Below, piece after piece: positions 12,622 through 23,805 of a stretch of 64,000 nucleotides of DNA (the stretch's first letter is position 1; each line of letters opens with the position of its first letter). Source of the DNA: Armigeres subalbatus (lineage: Eukaryota; Arthropoda; Insecta; Diptera; Culicidae). The stretch is from contig NC_085140.1 of the NCBI RefSeq assembly GCF_024139115.2, positions 314,839,259 to 314,903,258 of the forward strand, in the 5' to 3' direction. The position numbers were made by a program, and so were the translations under genes. The notes beneath the pieces were generated by a model. It had not been told where the DNA came from, made no database searches, and worked only from the letters and a program-made list of their open reading frames with translations.

Positions 12622-13509
12622 GGTGTCAGGCCATTAGGCCGAAGGTCATTTGGCCGAAGGTCATTAGGCCGAATGGACATTAGGCCGAATGGACATTAGG
12701 CCGAACGGTCATTAGGCCGAATTAGCAAAAAGAAGCAAGAAGTGAAAAATGAAAAGTTCTTTCTTCACCTCATCCCTTCTTCCTTCTCCCTTCTTGAATC
12801 TTCCTTCTTCTTTCTTCCCTCTTCTTCCTTCCTTCTTCCTTCTCCCTTTTTCCTTCTTCATTTTTCCTTTTTCCTTCTTCCTTCTTCCTTTTTCCTTCTT
12901 CCTTCTTCTTTTTTCCTTCTTTCTTCTTCTTTCTTTCTTCTTCCTTCTTTCTTCTACCCTCTTTCTTCCTCCTTCTTTTTTATTCTTTCTTCTTCCTTCC
13001 GTATTCTTCCTTCTTCCTTCTTCCTCCTTCCAGCATCCTTCTTTCTTCTTTCTTCTCTCTTCCTTCTTCTTTCTTCTTTCTTCTTTCTTCCTTCTTTCTT
13101 CCTTCTTCCTTCTTTCTTCTTCCTCCTTCCATCGTCCTTCTTCCTTCTTTCTTTTTCTTTTTTCCCTCTTCCTTTTTCCTTCTTTCTTCTTCTTTCTTCC
13201 TTCTTCCTTCTTCCTTCTCCCTTTTTCCTTTTTCCTTCTTCCTTCTTTCTTCCTCCTTCTTCCTTCTTGCTTCTTCCTTCTTCCTTCTTCTTTCTTCCTT
13301 CTTCCTTCTTCCTTCTTCTTTGTTCCTTCTTACTTCTTCCTCCTTCTTACTTTTTCCTCTTTTTTTCTTCTTCCTTTCTACTTCTTCCTCACTTCGCACT
13401 ACCTACTTCTCACTCCCACTTCTCATTCGGCATAATGGCCATTCGGCTTAATGACCGTTCGGCCTAATGACCATTCGGCCTAATGGCCTCCGGCCTGATT
13501 ACCCAGCAT
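12622..13509. mobile_element. 888-bp 'CATTAGGCCGAA' element with internal polypyrimidine tract, 9-bp duplication
   Basis: The ends are inverted arrays of CATTAGGCCGAATGG-type units (12640-12725 and 13425-13495, the latter as the reverse complement). The core is a 670-bp CTTCTTCC tract followed by CACTTCGCACTACCTACTTC. An exact 9-bp direct repeat CGTCCTTGG flanks it (12613-12621 and 13510-13518). Excising it restores the Jockey gag frame HAKDACPVREDFNK. Related broken copies occur at 890-1056 and 51600-52290. Superfamily unknown; 9-bp duplication would fit a MULE-like source. Confidence 0.8.
12740..13410. repeat. Long CTTCTTCC polypyrimidine tract
   Basis: An almost pure pyrimidine strand (plus) of CTTCTTC, CCTTTTTCC and TTCTTTC words. 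It forms open frames in all three phases on both strands (Phe/Leu/Ser on plus, Lys/Glu/Arg on minus), none of which is a gene. Such mirror-like homopurine tracts can form triplex structures; that is known of the class and not shown here. Confidence 0.9.
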
Positions 13510-14092
13510 CGTCCTTGGCATGAGAGGTTCCACCACAAATCATGCATTTAGCATCCATGTGGCAATGTTTAGTTCCGTGACCCCACTTTTGCACTTACGG
13601 CACTGAGTGGGTTTTGGAAATTTCCCCCGGGGCAGCGAAAATGTTCCCAAGTAACACGGACATGGGACATAATACAGGCCTTTTCCAAATTTTTCATATT
13701 ATTTAGTTCACTTTTGTTAAAGTAAACTAAATAAAATTCTTGAGAAATACCCCTCTGGAAAGTACCAGAGCGAGATTTCTTTTTGATCTTAATTACTTGG
13801 ACTGGTGAAAATCCAAGTAATTGAGAAATTTCAATTTTAATTTCATCCAGTGATTTATTATCACTGGGGAGATCTTTCGAGACGACTTTGAACAACCGCT
13901 GAGTTTTGTCGTCGTATGTGAAGAATTTATGGCTCTTCTCAGTTAAATACTGAAGAAGACGTTTGCGATCGTCAAAGGATCCCGGCAAAACGCGGCAGTC
14001 ACCCTTCCTGGCAATCTGAATGGAAACCTTGATCTCCTGAAGGTTACTCAAAATCTCATTCCAAAAGCCAGAAAACTCGGCGGCAACAGGTA

Positions 14093-14273
14093 GAACAGAC
14101 GGCTTTGGCAGGTTTGTTCTATTATTGGCAGGGGGTTTTGTCGACCGAATTTTATAAAATTTGGCCACAATATTCTTTGATATGCAAAGAATGTTTGGGC
14201 CAAATCTGAGCATAATCAGTCATAAAAACCCCTGCCAATAATAGAACAAAACCTGCCAAAGCCGTCTTTACCC
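14093..14273. mobile_element. 181-bp MITE, TA duplication, copy 1
   Basis: Inverted repeats of about 45 bp include GACGGCTTTGGCAGGTTTGT on the left and the matching AACCTGCCAAAGCCGTC on the right. TA flanks both ends (14091-14092 and 14274-14275). Removing it joins the Jockey gag frame as IVVPVAAEFSG on the minus strand. The second copy lies at 29955-30144. TA duplications point to the Tc1/mariner group. Confidence 0.85.
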
Positions 14274-14599
14274 TACCACAATTAACGGAATCCTTTGCTT
14301 TTTCGCATGGATCGAATAACCTGGGCTAGAAGTAGATTCGATGTTTTCAATTTCGTCATGAATCAAATCGAACTGATTGCTCAGTTCGATAGGAGAAGAA
14401 TTATTTCCAATGTTAGAGTTAGAAGGAACATCTGAAGTCTCCAGCTTCCTTCTATTTTTTCGCGCTTTGGCAGGACGGTCTTGAAACTTTGTTTCCTTGA
14501 AGGAAGTGGAGAATTCAGAGTGTATCAAAGTATGGAATGTGACTATTATGCGAATAAACAAGGAAAATCAATGTCTAAAAATGGCATAGACCTCTTGTG

Positions 14600-15510
14600 C
14601 GAATCTGGGCAGTATACGGTTTAACGAAAGCAAATCATTGTTCCGAACAGCTCAAAGTCAATTTTCGTGGCATGTTTATAAATACTGCAGCAGAAACCGA
14701 CCATACTGAGTTATGCAAGTACTTCCTAATCCATACCGATTACCCTTCACATGCCGTTTGCCTATTTTTACCACTCCTTCATCCTAGCAGGTGTCTTCAC
14801 TCAGCACTTGACTTGAAAATTAGTTATAATCGTTGATTAAAATCCGGCACATGCCATTTCTTAACGTTCATTTATCATTTGTCACATCCCGTGAGAGAGG
14901 TGATGACGCTAAAAATGTTCGTATTTTTTACGCGCTTTTTGTGCATGACTTGTTCGGGAAATGCCACTCTCTGCCAAATTGTGCACATACTCGCTGTGGC
15001 AAGTGGTTCTTCTCAATTGAATCTGATTAAAATAAATTGCTTACATAGGGATCGGAATCTGGCGATGGTTCTCACTTAGCAGAGAAAGGGCTTGTTCCTA
15101 AAAGTATAGGAGGAAGTACTTCTAAGGGTTGAAATAGAATGCGATTACCAAATGGCGGACGGTGGCGATACGTAATACTTTGTTTGGTTCATTTAAATTA
15201 AGACCGTGCCAGCGAAAATCATGTGCCATCTTATTACTGCCTAGACTGGTGTTTGTGATTTTCACACGTGACCGATCTAAATTGATCATTTCTACTATAA
15301 CAGACAGTTGATGGAATAATTGAACATTGACATAGTTTACAGCGCCAGCCAACTGCAATATTGATTTCTAATAACGGCGTCGAAGTCGATCAGCAATGCA
15401 CATCGATTGCAAGTTTAGATTGAGTTCAATTGCATCAGTCATTATTAATAGTTGTTATGACTTACTGTACTTCAATAAACTATATCTCGCCTCAACTTTA
15501 CTTTTTTCAG
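14600..15510. other. 5' flank of the transporter gene
   Basis: No recognised coding sequence; short frames at 14597-14836, 14833-15030 and 15122-15358 lack domains. An acceptor (TTTACTTTTTTCAG) ends at 15510, so the last part is intron and 15511-15545 is 5' UTR of the transporter. An upstream non-coding exon must exist. Confidence 0.55.
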
Positions 15511-15545
15511 ATAACTGAGGATTCATAAGTTACTTCTAATCGAAA

Positions 15546-17357
15546 ATGTCCACTGGGAGTCCTAAGAAAGATGTCAACCTGGATATGCAGCTACTCGGCA
15601 AGCCGTCGTCACCTTCCAGAAATGGTGACATGATAGTGGACGATAATTATGATCCACATCTTCATCGGAACCGGCCCCATCCAACGACGTAATTAACCAC
15701 AAGTTCAAAGCAGTACATACAAGATTCACTAATTCGATTCTAAACCTCCAAACAGAAATTTTGAAACGTTGGTGCACCTGCTCAAGGGGTCGCTGGGGAC
15801 GGGAATCCTTGCCATGCCACAGGCCTTCTACAATGCCGGCTACTTATCGGGTTTCATCAACACCATTCTGATTGGCATCCTGTGTACCTACTGTCTGCAC
15901 GTGCTTGTGCAGGCGCAGTATATGCTGTGCAAGCGACATCGAGTTCCTATTCTGACCTATCCGATTTCGATGAAGATGGCCCTGGAGGAAGGGCCGGCAT
16001 GTTTGCGACGGTTTTCCGGCTATGCAATGTTGGTGCTGGTGAAATGCTAAACGATTGTTCATGTTTTGTTTAACAAGCCTCATTTTCCTTGCAGTGTAAT
16101 CGTTGACGGATTTATGATCGTCTATCAATTGGGAATATGTTGCGTGTACATAGTGTTCGTTGCAACGAATATAAAACAGGTGAATTGATTATGTAACTGT
16201 GGTTTTTGAAATTTTATTATCATTAAATTCCTGCATTTAGCTTGTCGACGTCTATCTAAATCTGGATGTGAAAATTCATTGCATGATCCTGCTAGTCCCA
16301 CTGATTGGCATCAACATGATCCGAAACCTCAAAATTCTGGCTCCTTTCTCTTCACTTGCCAACGTGATTACTTTCGTAGGTAAGCAACAGTAATATATGT
16401 TTGCCTTGAACGGTCATTTAACTTTTTAATTTATATAACTCAAAGGTATCGGCATGATTTTGTACTACGTTTTGGACGACCTGCCTCCGCTCTCGGAACG
16501 CGACGCTGTCGTTGATGTTGGACGTTTTCCATTGTTCTTCGGAACGACGCTATTTGCTCTTGAAGCTGTCGGAGTGGTATGTTTCTGTTTGTATTTTGGG
16601 ACTTTATCGGATGAGAATTTAAATGTTTCGGTACTCATTTTCAGATCATAGCGCTGGAAAACAACATGGCAACGCCAAAGTCATTCGGAGGAGCTTTCGG
16701 TGTACTGAACGTAGGAATGACTGTTATCATCGCCCTATACGCTGGAATGGGATTCGTGGGCTATTGGAAGTACGGTGCCGATGCGATGGGAAGCATAACT
16801 TTGAATCTCCCCGAAATGGATATGTATGAGGCCTGTGGCTTACTTCTACAAGTTTCTAAATGGTTTTATTTATATTTCAGTCTGTCACGAAGCATTCGAG
16901 TTCTGTTCGCGGTGGCCATCTTCATCTCGTATGGGTTGCAATGCTACGTTCCTGTTGATATCATTTGGAATGTCTATCTGGTTCAGAGATACAAGGACTC
17001 TAACAACAAATTCGTATACGAGATGCTGGTTCGCATCGTGGTTGTAATCGTTACTTGTAAGTTACAAATTTTGACAATATTATGATGGATGTTATGCACC
17101 ATATAAACATTTCAGTCCTACTGGCTGTGGCAATTCCTCGTCTTGGTTTGTTCATTTCGCTGTTCGGAGCCCTCTGTTTATCGGCTCTTGGAATCGCATT
17201 CCCGGCCATTATGGAAATCTGTGTACTTTGGCCCGACAAGCTAGGACCCGGAAAACTGATTCTCTGGAAGGACATCATTTTGATTTTGTTTGGCATCATT
17301 GGACTCGTAGCCGGAACCTACACCAGCGTTCGCGATATCATCATCAGTTTTCAATAG
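15546..17357 (+). CDS. Proton-coupled amino acid transporter (SLC36/PAT, pathetic-like)
   Basis: Eight exons: 15546-15688, 15756-16028, 16095-16179, 16241-16379, 16446-16576, 16645-16823, 16881-17056, 17116-17357. They total 1368 nt (455 aa plus stop), and all introns are GT-AG and 57-72 nt long. The family moves small neutral amino acids with protons across plasma or endolysosomal membranes and in insects affects growth and TOR signalling. A hydrophilic cytosolic N-terminus of about 48 residues precedes the signature LLKGSLGTGILAMP (about 56-69) in the first of some eleven membrane segments. Later family blocks are YQLGICCVYIVFVATNIKQ, LVPLIGINMIRNLKILAPFS, FALEAVGVIIALENNM, MGFVGYWKYG, SYGLQCYVPVDIIWNVY and the C-terminal FGIIGLVAGTYTSVRDII. 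Length matches the family. The start is the first Met after the 15510 acceptor. The exon 2 donor (AAT|GTTGGT) is weak but gives the right spacing and phase. It converges on nocturnin. Confidence 0.93.
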
Positions 17358-18183
17358 AAATCAGTATTTTGTTTTCAAAAAGCAATCCTATGTTTAGTAT
17401 AAAACTAGCATATTTCTCGCAAATGCTCATAGAACTTATCGACCTAAACTGCTATAAATAGTCCAGATCCTTAAACATTAGAGAAGTAGATTTTTTGCTA
17501 CCAAAGTAGTGAGAACAAGCAATTGCCCCACTATGAGCTACAAGAAAAAAAAAAACAAAACTACGTACATGGACCTGCGGCGTCCAGTAAACAAAAACCA
17601 ATAACTCAAGAAATGTAGACTGCTTAAAATAATACAGTGAACGGCCTTGACAGCACCAGTAGAAGCTGCGCACGCGGTAGTTGGAAGTTCAATCCGATTG
17701 CAGCATCGAATTGACAGCGCTGGCCAACATATCAATTGCACTCAGTATCGGGGATTTGTGTTTAGCCGAAACAATAGACACGATTCGGACAAATTGTCCT
17801 CGCGCAATCTGTCGCCGAACGCATAAATGTTGTTTTTCCGTGATTTTAGATCAATTTATTATACCGTACATATGTTAAGCTTTTATTATCTTTGAGGCTC
17901 TTAATTCGTAGGAGAAAATTTCTCATGATTAACTTTGATTGCGAGCCTTTGTACTACATTTGTTTGTAACTGTTTATTTAAGTACCTCTGACCAATTGGC
18001 CATGCCAAACCACTCGCTCAAAGCGTTCGTTGTAATATAATTTAATTAATAAAGCGTACATATTCGCAAAAGCAGAAATAAGAAAGGTTCTCAAGTTATC
18101 TGACGAAAGAAACTCCCTGGGAATATAATTCTCCAGGAAGCAAATATGATGTTGATTATCCTGTATCAAAATCTATTTGATGG
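17358..18183 (+). other. Probable 3' UTR and downstream flank of the transporter
   Basis: Non-coding sequence after the TAG stop. The clearest AATAAA on this strand is at 18048-18053, which would give a 3' UTR of roughly 700 nt. No repeat family was recognised. Extent is inferred from the signal alone. Confidence 0.4.
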
Positions 18184-18479
18184 GCCAATAATAAGGGTAT
18201 GCGATAACACACTTTTTCCTAACGAAACGAAACGAAACGAAATTTGAAATGTCTATGTTGATTCGGATCGAAACGAAACGAAATATGGATTAACTTTCGA
18301 GTCTTCGAAACGATACGAAATCAAGGTTCATTTAATTCGAAATTTTTCGAAACGAAACGAAATTTTAATTTTTTTCCGCGGATTTTTTTATAAATTGGAT
18401 TTACATTATGTACGTAATTCTGATTTCACTTTTTCGAAGTCAAATAACTGTCAACTGTACACATCGTAGTTGCTAATCA

Positions 18480-18790
18480 TAATTGGCCGAGAAACATCAA
18501 ATAAGCACAGCTCACCAATCAAATAATATTCTTGGGAAATGTAATTAAATTATTAATTTATTAATTATCAATTAAAAAAGTTATTCTTATTGTATACTTG
18601 CTTCAGAGTTTCCAATTCATGACCAATACCTAACGATGCTCCTTACTGTCAATTTAGGATTAGGAGCGGAAAATCAGTTCAAGTTGTTATAAGAGACCGA
18701 GGAATGCTCTGCATCTCCGTGCGGGCTTCGGGAAAGGAATCGTTGGTAAGTTGAGAAGGTAATTCATGTGAAGCCCTTTGGTAAGCGACT
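18480..18790 (+). repeat. Dispersed repeat 'GGCCGAGAAACATC', copy 1
   Basis: Shares with 45420-45740 the ordered blocks ATNGTGATTGGCCGA, ACAGCTCACCAAT, TCAATNTAGGATTAGGAG, CTCTGCATCTCCGTG, GGGAAAGGNATNGTTGGT and AAGCGACTAAATANTTATT, in the same orientation. Not coding. Superfamily unknown. Confidence 0.65.
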
Positions 18791-19129
18791 AAATATTTAT
18801 TGTAAACGAAGTTATTTTGAAAACAAGAAGACGAAAACTGTATTTCAAATCAATCTAACGCAAGATCAATGTGCTTCGTTTAATAAGCTTTTTAGAGTCA
18901 GTTTTTAACATGCCGCCGCCAACTTACTAATAGATCTCAGCAACATCACGTTGAAACTCCAGATAACTTTTCGTGAAGATGTCAACGATTTTCATGAAAA
19001 TTCCATACAATTTCTTGTTAAAATTTCGGAAAGCTCTGCGTAAAAAAAAAGTAGGCTGAAAATTTCGTGTAAAAAATGCGAAGAATTTCCCGCTGAAATA
19101 AAAAACATATCATTGAAATTGAATTTGAA

Positions 19130-21870
19130 GAGTCGTTCGGCAGACAGCCATTTGGCCGAAGACCAAAAGGCTGAACGTTGTTTGGCCAAATATGTAGTTT
19201 AACCGAAACGAAAAGACTATTTGGTAGAAGCAAGCTTGCGAGCAATTCGATAACTTGTTTTAATGTTGTGAAATCTTCGATTATGTTTACTTAATTTGAT
19301 ATCCAAAACTAATTTTGATATTGGTTTCTGATAACAAAATAAGTACATATTTTGATGTCCTACCATTCTATTTAGTTATATACAGCAAAATGAGATAAAA
19401 ATATGTACTCAATCATGATGATTCATATTTGAAAACAAATTATAAATCATTTTGTCATCATCATGTCAAAATCAAAATATGTTTTGTATATGCTCTCATT
19501 ATGCTTTCAGACTTTGCTAAGGTATCTAGCATAAGGTTATTTGGTCGAACAGTTCATTTGATTGAAAAAAAAACGTCGAAAAGCTTAAAAGCCGAATATG
19601 CCCTTTGGCCGAAATAGTAGTTTGGCAGAAAGGGGCCATTTGACCGAAATGGATATTCGGTCGAAAGTGTCGTTCGGCTGAATTGGTCATTTTGGATATT
19701 TTCAAGACATTAACGGGAGAATTTTTTTTCACCTCGAACATTTTATGAACTTCAAGAAAATTCTTCAAGTTTTTCCAAAATATTTATTTGGAAATGATTT
19801 TCGGATTTTAGACATGAATTACAATTTTCGAGATCTCTTTGGAATTACTAAGAGGAGCTCCTTGGATTTACCAAGGAAAATTGTTTGGAATTTACATGAG
19901 AATCTCTTCAGAGTTTTCACGGGAAGCTGTTCCAAATTTCTACAGGAAAATATTCAGAATATCCATAGAAAGTTCCAATTGAGTTTCTGTTGAGTGATTT
20001 TTGTGATTTTTTGCAGGGTTTAGTTCATCACTAGATGGCTAGTTTGTTCTAGTCAACTTTAAAACAACGGATAAGTTGCTTAGAATTTTAAAGGATTTAA
20101 ATTCTTTCTATTTTCGATAAGAAATTCTTGGGCGGTAAACTGTTAATTTGGCCGAAAAGCCGTTTACCCTGGCCGAAACGATCGTTGGCCTAGCCGAAAA
20201 GGATTTTTGACAGAATGGGCCATTTGACTGAACGGGTAATATTGTCAAAAATAACCGCTCGTTTATCCAAATGGACTTTTTGTCAATTGACCATTGAACA
20301 AAATTCCGTAGCCTCTTTACTTTCAAGTCGATACTGGCCTTAAGACCAAAAAACATCCAGCTAAGTACCATTTAGCAAAACTGAAAGTTTAACGGAAACT
20401 GTTATCAGGTTAATACTCGTTTGGCCAAAATCGACGTACAGCGAAAAGGAACATTTGGCCGGACTTGTAAAAAGTTGTTTGCCCTAACAGGTCATTTGGC
20501 TAAAAATGCCGTTCGGCCGAAAAAGTCATTCAACCGAATAGATCATCTGATCAAAAACGTCTTTCGGTAAGAATTCCCAGAATTGTTTTATTGTTATGCG
20601 ATGCCTAAGTGCACAAACTAATCATATACCAGTCGCGAAAACGCTTTTTTCGTACAAAACTAAAGACAATATATGTATATTTCTTATCCGACCGTGCACG
20701 GTAATGCCACGATTTTTAAGCGAGTTCGTTTGTTATATTGCGATATAGTTTGTGATAACAAGCTCTGCTTGACAGATAATCCGATTTCATTTGAGTTTGT
20801 TGCTAGAATATGGGATGTCAACAAATGAAACTGAAATAAACTCGTAAAATAGCCTACTGTGCCGGATATAAACTTGTTATCTGTGCACCACAATGCGATT
20901 TTGATGAAATTTGGATCGGCCAATGATTTTAAACGTGCATTCTTATGCGCTGTGGGGTCGTCTGGGTTGTCATTTGGCAGAAAGAACCATTTGGCCCAAA
21001 AATGTCCTTTCTGCAACCTTCTTTGAAAAGTGCCGTGAATTTATCATTTTGCCAAAATGGCGTTTATCTGAATAGGTAATTTGCTCATTTGACATTAAAT
21101 GCCGTTTGGAGAAAGGATAGATTTGCAGAAAGGACATTTCCGGGAAAATGACCAATGACCATTCCTATCAAACGGCATTTTCGGTCAAATGATCTATTCG
21201 GTTAAATGATTTTTTGCCAGCCCATGTCTGTCTGTCCGTGTGTGTGTATGTATGTGGTGTGTATGTGTGTGTATGTGTGTGCACAAAAGCTATAAAAACA
21301 TTAGACAACTTTTCGTATAGTAATCCTTAACCGATTTCTCGCAACAAGTTTCATTCCACAGGGTACAAAGCCTTGTTGATCACTATTGAATTTTATAACG
21401 ATCGGCCATTGCGTTTAAAAGTTATGAAGAAAATGGTACATCGGACCATATACACCCCATATAAGGTTGGTGTCTTAACTAAATGCGAGAAAGGCACCCC
21501 CAACGCTAGGTGGATTAATCTGGGTTTTTCGGCTGTATGTCGCTTTCGGTCAAACCATTTTCGACCTGATAACAGTCGGCATCAATTCGGCTTAATGGGA
21601 TTTTGTTAGATGACTTTTGGCTTAAAGGTCGGTATCGACTTAAAAATTAGAGAGGTTACGAAATTTCGGTCATTAGGCCAAACGGATATATATTTTTAAC
21701 TAAATTACCCGTTTAGTTATTGACATTTGGCAGAATGACCTATTGGCCCAAACGATATTTTCGGCCAAATAACCCATTCTGTCAAACGACCATTTCGACC
21801 AAACGGCATTTTCGGGCTGATGACCTTTTCGGTCAAACGATCGTTTCGGCCAAAAGACCTGTTAGGGCAA
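19130..21870. repeat. Scattered GGCCGAAA/TTTCGGCC unit arrays
   Basis: Units resembling GGTCATTTGGCCGAAA and the reverse complement occur in clusters near 19130-19220, 19530-19700, 20130-20240, 20400-20570, 20970-21200 and 21720-21870, separated by unrelated AT-rich DNA. Between 19740 and 20000 is a degenerate GAATTTNCAAGGAAAATTC-type repeat. Apparent proteins here (for example 21720-21968) only translate the repeat. Confidence 0.7.
21225..21520 (-). repeat. Dispersed repeat with ACGAGAAAGGC end, copy 1
   Basis: Contains a TGTGTGTATG microsatellite and ends GCGAGAAAGGCACCCCCAAC, then CTAGGTGGATTAATCTGG. The same blocks in the other orientation occur at 36705-36890 and 50745-51170. Confidence 0.65.
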
Positions 21871-22879
21871 ACGACTTTTTCGCTTTCGGCCAATGGATTT
21901 TCCCAAGAATTTCTTATGGACAATACACAAGTCGTTCGATAACTGCAACATGTTTTCGTTTCAGTTAGCACAGGCCGTTCGGTAACTGCGACGCATTCTA
22001 GACGTCAAATGATTGTCAGACGACATAAGATGCAACAGAAGTGCACCTGATTGTGCAGTGCAATGCAGCTATCATCGAATTTGAAATCGTTTTGAAGTTC
22101 AGCTGTCCGATAACTGCAAAACTGATGTAACTATCGAATTGCAGTAGCATTGCAGTTAAATGACTTCCAGTTATCGAACGTCTATTGTACAAAAAAAATC
22201 CTGTAGAATTCCGCTCTTCGATGCAGACATTAGTTTAATCACTTCGCGTTCTCCAACATGTTCTCCATGATCAGCATCAACACGATCGATTGCACACTGG
22301 TTAAACAAATTTCTGCTACGCGAGTTAGGTTTTTTTTCACTTCGCATTCTCCCGGACTAGCTGCCGTCCCACGATTGATTCCACAAAAAATTTTCCCAAA
22401 TTTAAATTTGAATCTTGGAAAAACTGAAGACGTTTTATTGAAGAAAACTACATACATATTTGTCAACCAAAAATGGGGTTATGTAGTAAGCGTTAATAGA
22501 AAAAATTGTATAACCTAAAGTTTTGAAAACAACTTAACGATTTTGTTCAGCGGCGCAGCCAACATTTTTGATAATTTAAAGTCTGGTTTAAGTTTAAATT
22601 TGTTTCGAAATTCCGCGGAATTCCGTTAAATTTCGTGAGAAGCTAGTTTTTTCTAGCGAAATTTTAGCAATTTTACGAAACGAAACGAAATCAAGAAAAC
22701 AGATTTCGCCATGCTCAAATTCCGCGAAATTCCGCGGAATTTCGTTTCGAATCACCTGAAACAAAATTTTTCGAAATACCGCATATGCTTAGCCAATAAA
22801 CTTAAATCTATGTTAAATCACCTTATTATAAGCAATTATGTTCGGGCCAGGCTGATTAGAATTCTCTCAAAATAAAAAA

Positions 22880-23628
22880 CACAATCGGTTAAATTTGTCA
22901 TATTTATTTCTTTAACACATCTTACAGTTGTTTTTCCTTAAAGGTACCATCTTCCAAATTGACGATTCCATCTGTTTACTATTTTAATTGACTTGTGTCA
23001 AGTATTTCTGTAGCCCAGCTTTAACATTTTTTGTTTTCAACCAATAATAAAATCTTGGATTTTATCTGTAGTTTTCTAACCTATAACCTCTTGACTTTGA
23101 TGGCTCACAATATAAAAAATAAACCAGGGCTTCTATTTCTTACAAATAAAATATACCATCGACGTTGGTAGAAAATCGTCCTGCTACTAAATAAGTCAAT
23201 AAAGGAAATTTCTCGGGATTCATCTCTCCCTTCTGCGCGTCTAGCTTGCTTACCCATCCAGGGGGAAGCACTCCATTCTCTTAATATCACAACAATTTAT
23301 ATCACAAACTGTACAATTTTAACTTTTTGTCCTCTTTGAATCGTGTGGTTGATTTGGGGCAGGCTCAAATCGATTCGATCGATTCGACTGCTGCTTCCCG
23401 GTTTTATATGCCTTCTAACTTACCCTAACAACAATTAAGCTTCCTGCTTTCACGTCCATGGTGAAAGAACTCACAAAGTTACTTCGTTGAAATTGTGGGC
23501 TTGTGCTCGAAAAGCACGGCCGAGACTTACATGCTAATTTGATACTTTCGGTACGGTTGTAAGTGGTGTCTGTGTTTTTCGTTAGCGTCCATTTTGCACG
23601 TGCTGCCGATCAACTGTAAAAGCGTCTT
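22880..23628 (-). other. Nocturnin 3' UTR with candidate poly(A) signal
   Basis: Follows the nocturnin stop codon on the minus strand. An AATAAA (plus-strand TTTATT) at 22903-22908 is the likely poly(A) signal, about 720 nt past the stop. No coding sequence on either strand. It ends just short of the 18192-22791 element. Confidence 0.5.
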
Positions 23629-23805
23629 TTAGATCTGTGACTGTCCGTTTTCGACAGTCTGTTGCGTCATTGGGTTACTACTACTACTCGATGACTGCAG
23701 TTCGAAATCACAGACCAACGAGAAGTGATCGGATGGGTACTGGTAGCTTGGAGTTCGATCCGGGCTGATTTCGTCTCCCGAGGGAAACATGAGGCAGTTC
23801 TTTAT
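23629..23805 (-). CDS. Nocturnin exon 5 (C-terminus)
   Basis: Begins after TTCAG at 23806-23810 and reads [14 protein letters not shown], then [14 protein letters not shown] with the catalytic Asp-His pair, and ends in a polar Ser-rich tail and TAG/TGA-type stop. The preceding intron is only 64 nt (23806-23869). Confidence 0.95.
   Translation of the reverse strand: MKNCLMFPSGDEISPDRTPSYQYPSDHFSLVCDFELQSSSSSSNPMTQQTVENGQSQI

Larger units (their letters stand above)
8460..14590 (-). mobile_element. Jockey-clade non-LTR retrotransposon, disrupted
   Basis: Read on the minus strand, ORF1 (gag) starts near 14561. It includes GFSPVQVIKIKKKSRSG, FYLVYFNKSELNNMKNLEKA and the zinc-knuckle end CGGNHKSNFWEWPSRKK near 12540. 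ORF2 begins near 12060 with an endonuclease start ILNWNARSLKGKEDELF and later FIIGDFNAKHRSWNN near 11650. Reverse transcriptase pieces are FKNMKAPGADDIFYILIKKL near 10000 and FADEQFGFRHGHSTTHQLL near 9700. The C-terminal end IFRPAMLYAVPIWNSCCNTR lies near 8790, with a short 3' UTR to about 8460. Stops and frameshifts show it is dead. Four younger insertions interrupt it and are listed separately. Start and end are approximate; no target duplication was identified. Confidence 0.9.
18192..22791. mobile_element. 4.6-kb non-autonomous hAT-like element, 8-bp duplication
   Basis: The left end begins TAAGGGTATGCGATA and the right end, read inward, TAAGCATATGCGGTA. An exact 8-bp direct repeat GCCAATAA sits outside both (18184-18191 and 22792-22799). 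Inside each end is a run of CGAAACGAAACGAAATTT units (18215-18365 and 22595-22760) with TTCCGCGGAATTTCG palindromes. The interior holds degenerate GGCCGAAA arrays, a dispersed repeat at 18480-18790 and a TACAACNNNGTTGTA-type repeat at 21225-21520, but no recognisable transposase. The 8-bp duplication and TAAGG start fit hAT. It separates the 3' ends of the two host genes. Confidence 0.65.

Noticed and set aside
12742..13467. Open frames of 228-241 codons on plus and 139 codons on minus
   Set aside because: They translate a CTTCTTCC polypyrimidine tract in several phases at once; Phe/Leu/Ser or Lys/Glu/Arg only, no domain.
19130..21870. CRISPR-like array of regularly spaced repeats
   Set aside because: Units are irregular, on both strands and in a eukaryotic transposon context; no spacers of constant length.
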